NCBI GenBank assembly: GCA_035650495.1
Contig: DASRHK010000037.1
Coordinates: 1 to 40,700 of the forward strand
Reading direction: 5' to 3'
Source of the DNA: DASRHK01 sp035650495
GTDB lineage: Bacteria > Pseudomonadota > Gammaproteobacteria > Nevskiales > Nevskiaceae
DNA: 40,700 nt
Shown here: positions 16,229 to 24,430 of the stretch, piece by piece
Position numbering within the stretch: position 1 is the stretch's first letter
Layout of the letters: every line of letters starts with the position of its first letter
Made by a program: the position numbers and the translations under genes
The notes under the pieces: generated by a model
The model's input: only the letters and a program-made list of their open reading frames with translations
What the model was told of the DNA's origin: nothing
The model's database searches: none

Positions 16229-16783
16229 TCAGTCCTGGATCACGCGCGCGACGTTGAGCAGGTGCGACGACAGCTCGAGGTGCTCGCGCCGCGCGAGCGG
16301 CAGGTTGATCTCGAAGCGCACCTTGCGATCCTCGAGGAAGAAGCGGATCGCGCCTGCGCGTTGGGTGTCGCTGCCTTCGTAGACAGTGAGCACCGACGCG
16401 CCGGCGAGCGCGTCGAGCGCGGCGCCGACCCGCGCGGGATCGACGCCGCCGAGATAGGCAACGTGGCAGCTGCGCATGTCTTCGACGCGCGCGGTGTGGC
16501 GCACGACCACGCGCTGGGTGTCGATGGTCTTGCCCTGCAGGACCTCGTCGAGCGCGGGCTTGAGCGGATCGCCATCGAGGATGCAGAACTCGATCGCCTT
16601 GTCGGCGCCGACCTTCTCGGGCGGCCAGGTCACGAAGCGCGCGAAGTTGTACAGATAGGCGGCCTTGATCTGCTGGACGCGGTCGACTTCGGTCGCGGCA
16701 TGCGCCGGCGCCACGACGATCGCGGCGGCAGCCGCGATGGCCGCAATCCGGCGAAGCCAGCTGACCTGACCGCGTCGCTTCAT
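16229..16783 (-). CDS. yfiR: YfiR family periplasmic protein
   Basis: A 184-aa exported protein with a signal peptide ending at about Ala29 (AAIVVAPAHA). The YfiR/DUF4154 signature 'IKAAYLYNFARFVTWP' is at residues 39-54, followed by 'FCILDGDPL', 'MRSCHVAYLGG' and the terminal 'IRFFLEDRKVRFEINLPLARREHLELSSHLLNVARVI', all typical of the family. In Pseudomonas, YfiR binds the periplasmic CHASE8 domain of YfiN and represses it, with release depending on outer-membrane YfiB and redox or envelope state. Cys67 and Cys106 could form a disulfide. Its ATG overlaps the receptor's stop (ATGA) and its stop is 6 bp from the CHASE8 kinase start. This order places it between an outer-membrane receptor and a membrane sensor. 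Confidence 0.93.
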   Translation of the reverse strand: MKRRGQVSWLRRIAAIAAAAAIVVAPAHAATEVDRVQQIKAAYLYNFARFVTWPPEKVGADKAIEFCILDGDPLKPALDEVLQGKTIDTQRVVVRHTARVEDMRSCHVAYLGGVDPARVGAALDALAGASVLTVYEGSDTQRAGAIRFFLEDRKVRFEINLPLARREHLELSSHLLNVARVIQD

Positions 16784-18816
16784 TGCCAGTTCCAGCGCAG
16801 CTCCACGAACCCGCCCCGCTGGATCTGTGCGCGCGAGGCGAGCGTCCCGAACTCAGGATGCGTCTCGTGCAGCAGGTTCTGGCCGACGAGCCCGAGCTCG
16901 AAGCCATGGTTGAACGTCCGCGAGAGCCGCAGGTCGAGCTCCGTGTAGGCGGGCACGCGCGAGGAGCTGGTGGTCGACGAGCTCGTCTGCTTGAGCTCGC
17001 TGACGTAGCGATGGAACGCCTGCAGATGCCATCTCGGCAGGAAATCCCAGCCCACGACGAGTCCCGCCTGATGCCGCGGGCTCGCGCCCTCGAGCGTGGC
17101 CGCGGACGTCGTGTCGCCGCTATCGCCCTCGGGACGCGCGTCGAGCACGACCAGCGAGTAGAACGGCCGCAGCTCGAGCGTGTCGAGCGGCTGCCAGACG
17201 ACGCTGAGCTCGGCGCCGTAGCCGTCCGCGCGCAGGTTGTTGGCGAACGCACCGAGCGGCGTCGTCGGCTCGACGCTGCGCAGGCTCGTGTAGTGGTTGT
17301 AGTAGGTCGCGAGATCCCACGCGAGGTGCGGGCCGCTGCGCCAGCGCAGTCCCCACTCGTAGGCGATCAGCTTCTCCGAATCCATGCCGGGATTGCCGAT
17401 GCGGAACAGCCCGGGCTCGCACACGCCCGGGAAGCCATCCGGCTCCGGGCAGAAGATGGCGACGTCCTGGTCGAGCCGGTTCGGCGTGCGCACCGCGCGC
17501 GACACCGCGGCCCAGGTGAACAGCGTCGGCATCGCCTGCCAGCCCACGCGCGCCGACGGCTGCACCTCGAAGCCCGAGAAGCTGTTGTGCTCGAACTTGC
17601 TGCCGAGCGTGACGGTCAGCTTGTGGTCGAGCAGCGTCTGCTGGTCCTGCAGGAACGCGCTGTAGGTGTTGAGCGTGCGCGATCCCGGATCGAACAGCAG
17701 CGCATAGCTCGGCGGGCCGCCGGTCTCGTCGTGCGAGTTCTTGTAGCCGGAGCCGTAGACGAACGTGTTGTCGGGACTGAGCAGCCACTGCTGCTGGAAG
17801 TCGAGCTGCAGCGTGCGGCGGCGCTCCGAGAAGATGGTCGGCTCGTTGAGGCGGTAAGTGTCGAGCGAGGCCTGCAGCGACCAGCGACCGTCCTCCTGCG
17901 CGCAGCAGGCCCAGCGCGCGAGCAGATTGCCGCCGCTGCGACCGAAGTCCGACAGGCTGCCGTTGTTGCCGCCGGTCGGGTCGATCGTGTGCACGTTCTC
18001 GTCCGCACGGTAGTAGTCGCCGGAGACGGTGAGCGCGTGCGCACCCATCTTCCAGTCGGAGCGGAATCCGGTCTGCGCCATGCGCCGGTCGTCGGCGGGA
18101 TTGCCGCCGTCGGCGCGCTTGCTGCGATCGACCGCGGTCGCCTGGCTGTAGATGCGCAGGCTGCCCGTGTCGCCGATCTTCTCGCCCAGGCGCGCGGCGG
18201 CGCCGTAGAGCTCTTCGGTGCCGACGTGCGCGTCGGCAGTGACGCCCACGGACTGGTCCGCGCTCTTGGTGATGATGTTGATGACGCCGTTCACCGCGTT
18301 GGCGCCCCACAGCGTCGCGCCCGGGCCGCGGATCACTTCGATGCGGTCGATGTCGGGCAGGTAGGTGTCGAGCACGTCCCAGAACACGCTCGACGTCAGC
18401 GGCGAATAGACGCTGCGGCCGTCGAGCAGCACTTCGAGCTTGTCGGCGCTCGTGCTGGCGAAGCCGCGCGCGGTGATCGCGTAGGAGATGTTGAGGTACT
18501 TCGCGACCTGCAGGCCTGGCACCAGGCGCAGCGCCTCGGCGATCGAGCGCACGCCGGAGCGACGGATCTCGGAGCCGGTGAGCACGAACACGGCAGCAGC
18601 GGCGGCGCCGACCGGCTCGGCGCGCTTGGATACCGAAGTGACCTCGACCTCGAGCAGCTCGTCGAAGGGAACCTTGGTGACGTCGGCGGCGAGCTTGGGC
18701 AGCGCGACGGTGCTGTCGCCGTCATCGGCGCTCGCCGCGACGGCCGAGAGCGTGGTCGCGCAGGCGAGAGCGATTGGCCCTGTGATGCGCCAAAGCCGAG
18801 CGGAGAACAGCGTCAT
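16780..18816 (-). CDS. TonB-dependent outer-membrane receptor
   Basis: A 678-aa protein with a signal peptide (cleavage near Ala30, VAASA/DDG), a plug domain (about 60-190) and a beta-barrel. The plug shows 'GSEIRRSGVRSIAEALRLVPGLQV', 'ITARGF', 'EVLLDGRSVY', 'IDRIEVIRGPGATLWGANAV' and 'GVINIITKSA', all standard. The early segment 'PFDELLEVEVTSVSKRAE' is where a TonB-box-like region would lie. The barrel ends in an atypical WNWQ rather than a terminal aromatic. At under 700 aa it belongs to the smaller siderophore/vitamin/colicin-type receptors; the ligand is unknown. It is the first gene of the sensory operon, with GGGAGGC before its ATG and a good promoter upstream. Operon position suggests that it senses or imports the signal read by YfiR and the CHASE8 kinase. 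Confidence 0.93.
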   Translation of the reverse strand: MTLFSARLWRITGPIALACATTLSAVAASADDGDSTVALPKLAADVTKVPFDELLEVEVTSVSKRAEPVGAAAAAVFVLTGSEIRRSGVRSIAEALRLVPGLQVAKYLNISYAITARGFASTSADKLEVLLDGRSVYSPLTSSVFWDVLDTYLPDIDRIEVIRGPGATLWGANAVNGVINIITKSADQSVGVTADAHVGTEELYGAAARLGEKIGDTGSLRIYSQATAVDRSKRADGGNPADDRRMAQTGFRSDWKMGAHALTVSGDYYRADENVHTIDPTGGNNGSLSDFGRSGGNLLARWACCAQEDGRWSLQASLDTYRLNEPTIFSERRRTLQLDFQQQWLLSPDNTFVYGSGYKNSHDETGGPPSYALLFDPGSRTLNTYSAFLQDQQTLLDHKLTVTLGSKFEHNSFSGFEVQPSARVGWQAMPTLFTWAAVSRAVRTPNRLDQDVAIFCPEPDGFPGVCEPGLFRIGNPGMDSEKLIAYEWGLRWRSGPHLAWDLATYYNHYTSLRSVEPTTPLGAFANNLRADGYGAELSVVWQPLDTLELRPFYSLVVLDARPEGDSGDTTSAATLEGASPRHQAGLVVGWDFLPRWHLQAFHRYVSELKQTSSSTTSSSRVPAYTELDLRLSRTFNHGFELGLVGQNLLHETHPEFGTLASRAQIQRGGFVELRWNWQ

Positions 18817-18851
18817 TTGCGGCCTCCCGACAGATGCAGGGCCGCCTGCAC

Positions 18852-18881
18852 TCTATACGGAAAGTTCCGCGATTCCGCCAA
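18852..18881 (-). promoter_or_regulatory. Sigma70-type promoter for the receptor-yfiR-kinase operon
   Basis: Read on the minus strand, TTGGCG (18881-18876) and TATAGA (18857-18852) are separated by 18 bp. This predicts transcription from near 18845 and a leader of about 30 nt to the ATG at 18816, with GGGAGGC as ribosome-binding site. The intergenic region 18817-18969 also separates the divergent Rec-HK-Rec gene, whose own promoter I cannot place. Confidence 0.6.
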
Positions 18882-18969
18882 CCCGTACAAGTTGTCTATT
18901 GTCGCCGCCGCACGGGCGGGCGCGTAATGGCGCCCACACGGTCGCCAGTCGCGGAGGTCAGGTTCTGCA

Positions 18970-20595
18970 ATGCCCGGGGTATCGGAAGCCGTGACCCGGC
19001 TGCTCCTGATCGACGACCGCGAGCAGGACCGGGCCCTCATCCGCGCGCTGCTCGAAGGCGCTTGCGGTGAGCGTTACCTCATCACCGAAGCGGCGAGCGC
19101 CGCCGAGGGCGAGCGGCTGTGCCGCGCGAGCCCTCCCGACTGCGTGCTCCTCGACTACCAGATGCCGGAGTGCGACGGCCTCGAAGTGCTGCGCCGTCTG
19201 CGCACGCCGCAGGGCACCGTCCCGGTGCCGGTGATCATGCTGACCGGCTACGGCGATCCGGCGGTCGACGTCGCCGCGATGCAATCGGGCGCCCAGGACT
19301 TCATGCCCAAAGGCCAGCTCGACGCCGCGCTGCTGCGGCGCGCGATCCGTCACTCGATCGACCGTCACTGCATCAGCACCGCGCTGCGCGAGAGCGAAGA
19401 GCAGCTGCGCGCAACGAACGAAGAGCTGCGCCGCGCGCGCGACGAAGCGCTGCAGGCCTCGCACGCGAAGTCGCAGTTCGTCGCCAACATGAGCCACGAG
19501 ATCCGCACGCCGATGAACGGCGTGATCGGCATGACCGAGATCCTGCTCGACAGCAAGCTCACCGCCGCGCAGCGCGACGCCGCCGAGACGGTGCGCTACA
19601 GCGCGCAATCGCTGCTCACGATCATCAACGACATCCTCGACTTCTCGAAGATCGAGGCCGGCATGCTCACGGTGGAGTCGACCGAGGTCGATCTGCGCGA
19701 AGTGCTGCAGCGCGCGCTCGCCATCATGGCGGAGGCCGCCGCGGGCAAGGCGATCGACCTCCACCTCACGGTCGACCCCGCGATTCCCCGCGTCGTGCAA
19801 GGCGATCCGGTGCGAGTGCACCAGGTGCTCACCAATCTGGTCTCGAACGCGATGAAGTTCACGCCGCGGGGGCGCGTCGAGATTTCCGCGACGCTGCTGC
19901 GCGACGCGTCGGGCAAGGCGACCGTGCGCTTCGCCGTCGCCGACACCGGGATCGGCATTCCGGCCGACGCGCGCAAGCGCCTGTTCCAGCCGTTCATGCA
20001 GGGCGACAACTCGACCACGCGCAAGTACGGCGGCACCGGGCTCGGGCTCGCGATCTGCAAGCGCCTCGTCGAGCTGATGGGCGGCGAGATCGGCTTCGAC
20101 AGCGAGGTCGGCCGCGGCTCGACGTTCTGGTTCTGCGTCCCGTTCGCGCGGCTCGAGCGGCGCAAGCTGCCGCGGTCGGCGCAGGATCCTTCAGCCGCGC
20201 CGATCGACGCGGACAAGACGCAGTGGCGCATCCTCGCCGTCGAAGACAATCCGGTGAACCAGCGCGTCGCGCAGCATCAGCTCGCGCGGCTGGGGCTCGA
20301 AGCGAGCTTCGTCGACAACGGGCGCGAGGCGCTCGAGACGCTCTGCCGCGACGCGTTCGACATCGTGCTCATGGATTGCCAGATGCCCGATCTCGACGGC
20401 TATCGCGTGACCGAGGCGATCCGCGGCCGCGACGGCCCGAACCGCGCGACCTGGATCATCGCGATGACCGCGCACGCGATGGACGGCGATCGGGAGCGCT
20501 GCCTCGCCGCGGGCATGAACGACTACATCGCCAAGCCGGTGACCGTGCAGACCCTGCGCGACGCGTTGCAACGTTTTCGCCACCGCGCGCACTAA
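18970..20595 (+). CDS. Hybrid histidine kinase, Rec-HisKA-HATPase-Rec
   Basis: A 541-aa soluble hybrid kinase. The N-terminal receiver (about 10-130) has D15/D16 and phosphoacceptor D62 ('CVLLDYQMPECDG'). A coiled coil (135-168) leads to HisKA with 'FVANMSHEIRTPMNGVIGM' (H176). The HATPase has 'LTNLVSNAMKFTP', 'VADTGIGIP' and 'KYGGTGLGLAICKRLVELMGG'. A second receiver (420-540) has D469 ('IVLMDCQMPDLDG') and K522 ('YIAKPV'). All phosphotransfer residues are intact. With no transmembrane or PAS domain, it must receive its signal through the first receiver, so a phosphorelay from the divergently encoded CHASE8 kinase is plausible. No Hpt domain or DNA-binding output is visible here. GGAGGT lies 11 nt before the ATG. 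It is transcribed away from the sensory operon. Confidence 0.93.
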   Translation: MPGVSEAVTRLLLIDDREQDRALIRALLEGACGERYLITEAASAAEGERLCRASPPDCVLLDYQMPECDGLEVLRRLRTPQGTVPVPVIMLTGYGDPAVDVAAMQSGAQDFMPKGQLDAALLRRAIRHSIDRHCISTALRESEEQLRATNEELRRARDEALQASHAKSQFVANMSHEIRTPMNGVIGMTEILLDSKLTAAQRDAAETVRYSAQSLLTIINDILDFSKIEAGMLTVESTEVDLREVLQRALAIMAEAAAGKAIDLHLTVDPAIPRVVQGDPVRVHQVLTNLVSNAMKFTPRGRVEISATLLRDASGKATVRFAVADTGIGIPADARKRLFQPFMQGDNSTTRKYGGTGLGLAICKRLVELMGGEIGFDSEVGRGSTFWFCVPFARLERRKLPRSAQDPSAAPIDADKTQWRILAVEDNPVNQRVAQHQLARLGLEASFVDNGREALETLCRDAFDIVLMDCQMPDLDGYRVTEAIRGRDGPNRATWIIAMTAHAMDGDRERCLAAGMNDYIAKPVTVQTLRDALQRFRHRAH

Positions 20596-20681
20596 CGGAA
20601 GGGCTGTAGAGAAAAACTCACGGCCGGCGCGGATTCCGCCTGCAAAAGCCCTAGACTGGCGCGTTCACTGGAACCCCTCGG

Positions 20682-21314
20682 ATGGCCTTGGACGGAACGT
20701 TTCCCCAGCACGATCAGCGTGCGCTCACGAACCGTGAGGCGGCGCTGCTGCACGGCCAGTGGTGGGAGTGCTCGGCCGACGGCACCCTGGTCTGGCAGCG
20801 GCTGTCGATCAAGCCGTCGCACCACGCCGTCGTCCGCCACGCGACCGAGGAGCTCGCGGTGGCGCGCGCCGTGCGCATCCTCAAGCGCCGCCGCGTCGAG
20901 CTGATGATGCAGCTCGAGCAGCTGCAATCGCGCTTCGAGTCGGTCGCGGCGCTGCCGATGGCGCGGCTGATCGCGCGCAAGAGCTTCACCGAGCTCAAGG
21001 CGCAGATCGCGGCGCAGAAGAAGGCCGTCGACGATCTGCCGCAAACCCCGGCGGTGGAGCGGCTCGATCCGGAAGCGAGCTGCGGCGTGTTCGCCGACAA
21101 GATCACCAAGTCGATCGCCGCTGAAGTCACTCACACGTTGCCCGTGGAAGCCCCGCCGCCGGCGCCGACCATCACCTGGCCGCCGCAGCCCGCGCCGGTC
21201 GCCAAGGCGCCGCCGATCGCGCCGGCTCCCGCAAAACCCGTTCCGGCCGCGCACCTCGACACCATCGAGATGCTCGCCGCGCAGCCGTTCGACGAGTCAC
21301 TGCTCAAGCAATAG
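20682..21314 (+). CDS. Unknown protein: helical/coiled-coil core with Pro/Ala-rich tail
   Basis: A 210-aa protein that I do not recognise. Residues 1-45 include 'ALLHGQWWECSADGTLVWQRLSIK'. Residues 50-115 are strongly helical and charged ('ATEELAVARAVRILKRRRVELMMQLEQLQSRF', 'FTELKAQIAAQKKAVDDL') and could form a coiled coil. Residues 145-190 are Pro/Ala-rich ('PVEAPPPAPTITWPPQPAPV...APAPAKPVPAAH') and look disordered. A short conserved-looking tail, 'LDTIEMLAAQPFDESLLKQ', ends the protein. There is no signal peptide or membrane segment. Codon usage matches the neighbours, and the frame is far longer than expected by chance with third-position GC bias, so it is probably a real gene. Its stop is 15 bp before exonuclease III. 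No strong Shine-Dalgarno is seen before ATG 20682. Confidence 0.75.
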   Translation: MALDGTFPQHDQRALTNREAALLHGQWWECSADGTLVWQRLSIKPSHHAVVRHATEELAVARAVRILKRRRVELMMQLEQLQSRFESVAALPMARLIARKSFTELKAQIAAQKKAVDDLPQTPAVERLDPEASCGVFADKITKSIAAEVTHTLPVEAPPPAPTITWPPQPAPVAKAPPIAPAPAKPVPAAHLDTIEMLAAQPFDESLLKQ

Positions 21315-21329
21315 CGGTACGATGTCGCG

Positions 21330-22145
21330 ATGAAGATCGCGACCTACAACGTCAACGGCATCCGCTCGCGGATCACCAATCTCCTCGAATGGCTCGCGCG
21401 CGAGCAGCCCGACGTCGCCTGCCTGCAGGAGCTCAAGGCGCCCGACACCGCGTTTCCCGTCCGTGAGCTCAAAGCCGCCGGCTACAGCGCGATCTGGCAC
21501 GGGCAGGTCTCGTTCAACGGCGTCGCCATCCTCGCCAAGGGCGGCGATCTGAAGGAGACGCGCCGCGGCTTGCCGGGCGATCCCGACGATTCGCACAGCC
21601 GCTACATCGAGGCCGCGGTCGACGGCGTCATCGTCGGCTGCCTCTACCTGCCGAACGGCAATCCGCAGCCGGGGCCGAAGTTCGACTACAAGCTGAAATG
21701 GTTCGACCGCTTCATCGACCACGCCGGCTCGCTACTGAAATCGAAGCACCCGGTGGTGCTGTGCGGCGACTACAACGTCGTGCCGACCGACGAGCTCGAC
21801 ATCTACAACCCGAAGTCGTGGAAGAAGGACGCGCTGCTGCAGCCGGCCACGCGCGCGTGCTGGAAGCGCCTGCTCGAGCAGGGCTGGACCGACGCGCTGC
21901 GCGTGAAGTTCGGCGACGAGAAGATCTACACGTTCTGGGATTACTTCCGGCAGCACTACGAGCGCAACGCCGGGCTGCGCATCGATCACCTGCTGCTCTC
22001 CGACGAGGTGAAGCTCGTCGACGCCGGCGTGGATCGCTGGGTGCGCGGCCGCCCGCACGCGAGCGACCACGCGCCGACGTGGGTGGAGATCGAGCTGAAG
22101 CGCGCTAGTTCGGCCGGCAGCCGAACGCGGAAAGCGGGCTCGTAG
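21330..22145 (+). CDS. xthA: Exodeoxyribonuclease III (AP endonuclease)
   Basis: A 271-aa enzyme of base-excision repair: Mg-dependent 3'-5' exonuclease, AP endonuclease and 3'-phosphodiesterase acting in the cytoplasm. All family motifs are intact: 'MKIATYNVNGIRSR', E34 in 'CLQELKA', 'YLPNGNP', D147/N149 in 'LCGDYNVVPTDELDIYN', 'FWDYF', D219/H220 in 'LRIDHLLLS' and D246/H247 in 'SDHAPTWVEI'. The first 257 residues correspond to the normal enzyme. The last 14 (RASSAGSRTRKAGS) form a basic extension encoded entirely within the 3' end of the opposing GH92 gene, with a 41-bp convergent overlap. That tail probably arose by loss of an earlier stop. It is 15 bp downstream of the unknown gene and may be co-transcribed with it. 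Confidence 0.96.
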   Translation: MKIATYNVNGIRSRITNLLEWLAREQPDVACLQELKAPDTAFPVRELKAAGYSAIWHGQVSFNGVAILAKGGDLKETRRGLPGDPDDSHSRYIEAAVDGVIVGCLYLPNGNPQPGPKFDYKLKWFDRFIDHAGSLLKSKHPVVLCGDYNVVPTDELDIYNPKSWKKDALLQPATRACWKRLLEQGWTDALRVKFGDEKIYTFWDYFRQHYERNAGLRIDHLLLSDEVKLVDAGVDRWVRGRPHASDHAPTWVEIELKRASSAGSRTRKAGS

Positions 22146-24408
22146 ACAGCGACGGCGGCAGATCGGCGGCGCTGGTGCCCCACGTCGTGCTCGGCGCCGG
22201 CGCCACGGTGAGCGAAAGCGTCGACGCGCTGCGCGGCATCACGAACCACGCGCGCGACGACGCGACGCCGTTGAGCGCGGCGCCGGTCACGAATGGATTC
22301 GTCAGCGGCATGCCGCTCGTGGTGATCACGAAGTCGCCGCCAGGCCGATGGATCACCGCGCGCTGGAACTGCGGCGCGCCCAGGACGAAGAGCGGCGTGC
22401 CGGGGTTCATCGGATACACGCCGAGCATCGTCCACACGAGCCAGCCCGAGAGCGCGCCGAGATCGTCGTTGCCCGGCAAGCCTTGCGGTGTCGGCGTGTA
22501 GATCGACGCTGCCCCGCGCGCGGCGATCTGCGTCTTCCACGGAACGCCGAGATAGTCGTAGGCGTACGGCGCTTCCAGATCGTGCTCGTTGCCGGGCGCG
22601 AATTGGTTGCCGTAGTACTCGGTGCCGAACACGGTGATCTGGTTCTGCACCGTCTGCAGCGCGAGCGGTGTCGCGTCGGCCGGGAATCCGAAGAACGTGT
22701 CGAGACGTCGCTGCGCGCGCACCGGATCCATCCGGCTGAACAGTCCCGCGTAGTCGTGCATCGTGAGCCAGGTGTACTGCCACGACGTGCCTTCCTGGAA
22801 GCCGTAGCCGAGCTCGGGCCGGAACGGCGCGAGCCAGCTGCCGTCGGCGAGCCGCGGCCGGATGAAATGCGTCGGCGGATCCATCAGGTTGCGATAGTTG
22901 AGCGAGCGCTGCGCGATCGCAGCCGCCGTTGCCGGATCCGAAGCATTCAGCATCGTCGCGAGCGAGAAGTCGGCGATGCCGTACTCGAGCGTCGTGCCGG
23001 TGCGCCCCGCCCCGCCCTGCAATTCATCCGCGAGCGACGGATCGGGAACCGGGTCATAGCCGAGCGCGATCTCGCCGGCGCGTCGATTGGTCTGCGCGAT
23101 CATCGCGCCGAGCAGCGGCTGCTGATCGGCGGCGGCAATCATCCCGCGGCACATCGCTTCGCCGATGAACGGGATCACCGGATCGCCGGACATGTGCGCC
23201 GGATCGCGCTGCGCCTGCTGCCAGCGCGGCAGGTAGCCCGCCTGCTTCGAGAAATCGAGCAGCGAATTGATCATGTCGCGATAGACGTCGGGCACGATCT
23301 CCGCGAGCAGCTGGTTCTGCCCGCGATAGCTGTCCCACAGCGAGAACTCGCTGTAGTGCGGACGGCTCGACTGATGGATCACGTTGTCCGGACCGGGATA
23401 GCGGCCGTCGACGTCGGAGAGCAGATTCGGGAACTGCAGCGCGCGCGCCATCGCGGTGTAGAACGCCTGCTTGCCCGCCGGCGTGCCGCCGGTGAGCTCG
23501 ATGCGCTTCAACGCCGCGTCCCATTTCGCCGCGGCTTTCGCGCGCACCGCGTCGAAATCCCAGTTGGGGATTTCGCTGTCGACGTTGCGCAGCGCGCCGG
23601 CTTCGTCGACGTAGGAGATGCCGACCTTGGCGATCAGCGGACGCGTCAAGGTCCCGAACGAAAGCACCATCGTGAGATCGCCGCCGTGCCAGGTCGCGTC
23701 GACCTGCATCGGCACGCCGCCCGCCAGCGTGGCGCCCGAGAAGGGCGCAGACAGGCGCAGGCCGTAGAACACCTTGTAGCCGTCGCCGGTCTGGATGTAG
23801 CCGGTGATGGCGCCGTCGCTGCGCAGCGTCGCGGTGCCCGATTGCAATCCGCCGAGATCGTGCCCGACCGCGAGCACCAGCTTCGGCCTCGCCGTCGGCA
23901 GCCGCCAGGTGTAGCGATGGATCGCGGCGCGCTCGGTGGCGGTGACTTCGGCGAGCACGTCGTAGCGCGTGAGGTTCACCGAGTAGTAATCGGCGCGCGC
24001 GTCCTCGAATGCGTGCGAGAACGGCGATGCATAGAACGGCACCGGATTCGGGTCGCCGTAGCTCGCGAGATCGCCGTGCGTCGGCGTGCCGGAGATCGGC
24101 ATGATCGAGATCTGTCCGCCCTTCGGCACGCCCGACGACATGTGCACGTGCGAGAAGCCGGTGATCAGGTTGTTGACGAAGAAATAGCCGCCGTAGTTGA
24201 GCGGCCCTTCGGTGTCGGGTCCCGGCTGCACCATGCCGAACGGCACGAACGGCCCCGGATTGACGAAGCCCGGCGGCGCGGTGCCGGTGAGCGGCACGAC
24301 ATAGCTCGACAGATGCGCCGGATCCGGCAGCGACGGCAACGCCGCGAAAGCGACGTGCGTGAAGACGACGAGTGATGCGGCGCTGAGCGCTCTGAAGATG
24401 AAAGACAT
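22105..24408 (-). CDS. GH92 family alpha-mannosidase, exported
   Basis: A 767-aa exo-alpha-mannosidase of glycoside hydrolase family 92, calcium-dependent and inverting, usually acting on alpha-1,2 (also 1,3 or 1,6) mannose in N-glycans or yeast mannan. A signal peptide of about 22 residues predicts export. The N-terminal domain has 'VNPGPFVPFGMVQPGPDT', 'GYFFVNNLITGFSHVHMSSG' and 'YSVNLTRYDVLAEVTATERAAIHRY'. The catalytic domain has 'YGFQEGTSWQYTWLTMHD' with acid E539, and 'GNDDLGALSGWLVWTMLGVYPMNPG' with D648/D649 as the base/calcium site. All are hallmark motifs. GGGGAGG precedes the ATG. It follows the cyclase gene by 22 bp. GH92 is typical of Bacteroidetes but also occurs in some glycan-using proteobacteria; this single copy may be for environmental glycan use. 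Confidence 0.93.
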   Translation of the reverse strand: MSFIFRALSAASLVVFTHVAFAALPSLPDPAHLSSYVVPLTGTAPPGFVNPGPFVPFGMVQPGPDTEGPLNYGGYFFVNNLITGFSHVHMSSGVPKGGQISIMPISGTPTHGDLASYGDPNPVPFYASPFSHAFEDARADYYSVNLTRYDVLAEVTATERAAIHRYTWRLPTARPKLVLAVGHDLGGLQSGTATLRSDGAITGYIQTGDGYKVFYGLRLSAPFSGATLAGGVPMQVDATWHGGDLTMVLSFGTLTRPLIAKVGISYVDEAGALRNVDSEIPNWDFDAVRAKAAAKWDAALKRIELTGGTPAGKQAFYTAMARALQFPNLLSDVDGRYPGPDNVIHQSSRPHYSEFSLWDSYRGQNQLLAEIVPDVYRDMINSLLDFSKQAGYLPRWQQAQRDPAHMSGDPVIPFIGEAMCRGMIAAADQQPLLGAMIAQTNRRAGEIALGYDPVPDPSLADELQGGAGRTGTTLEYGIADFSLATMLNASDPATAAAIAQRSLNYRNLMDPPTHFIRPRLADGSWLAPFRPELGYGFQEGTSWQYTWLTMHDYAGLFSRMDPVRAQRRLDTFFGFPADATPLALQTVQNQITVFGTEYYGNQFAPGNEHDLEAPYAYDYLGVPWKTQIAARGAASIYTPTPQGLPGNDDLGALSGWLVWTMLGVYPMNPGTPLFVLGAPQFQRAVIHRPGGDFVITTSGMPLTNPFVTGAALNGVASSRAWFVMPRSASTLSLTVAPAPSTTWGTSAADLPPSLSTSPLSAFGCRPN

Positions 24409-24430
24409 GGCGACCTCCCCCGCCGCCAGT

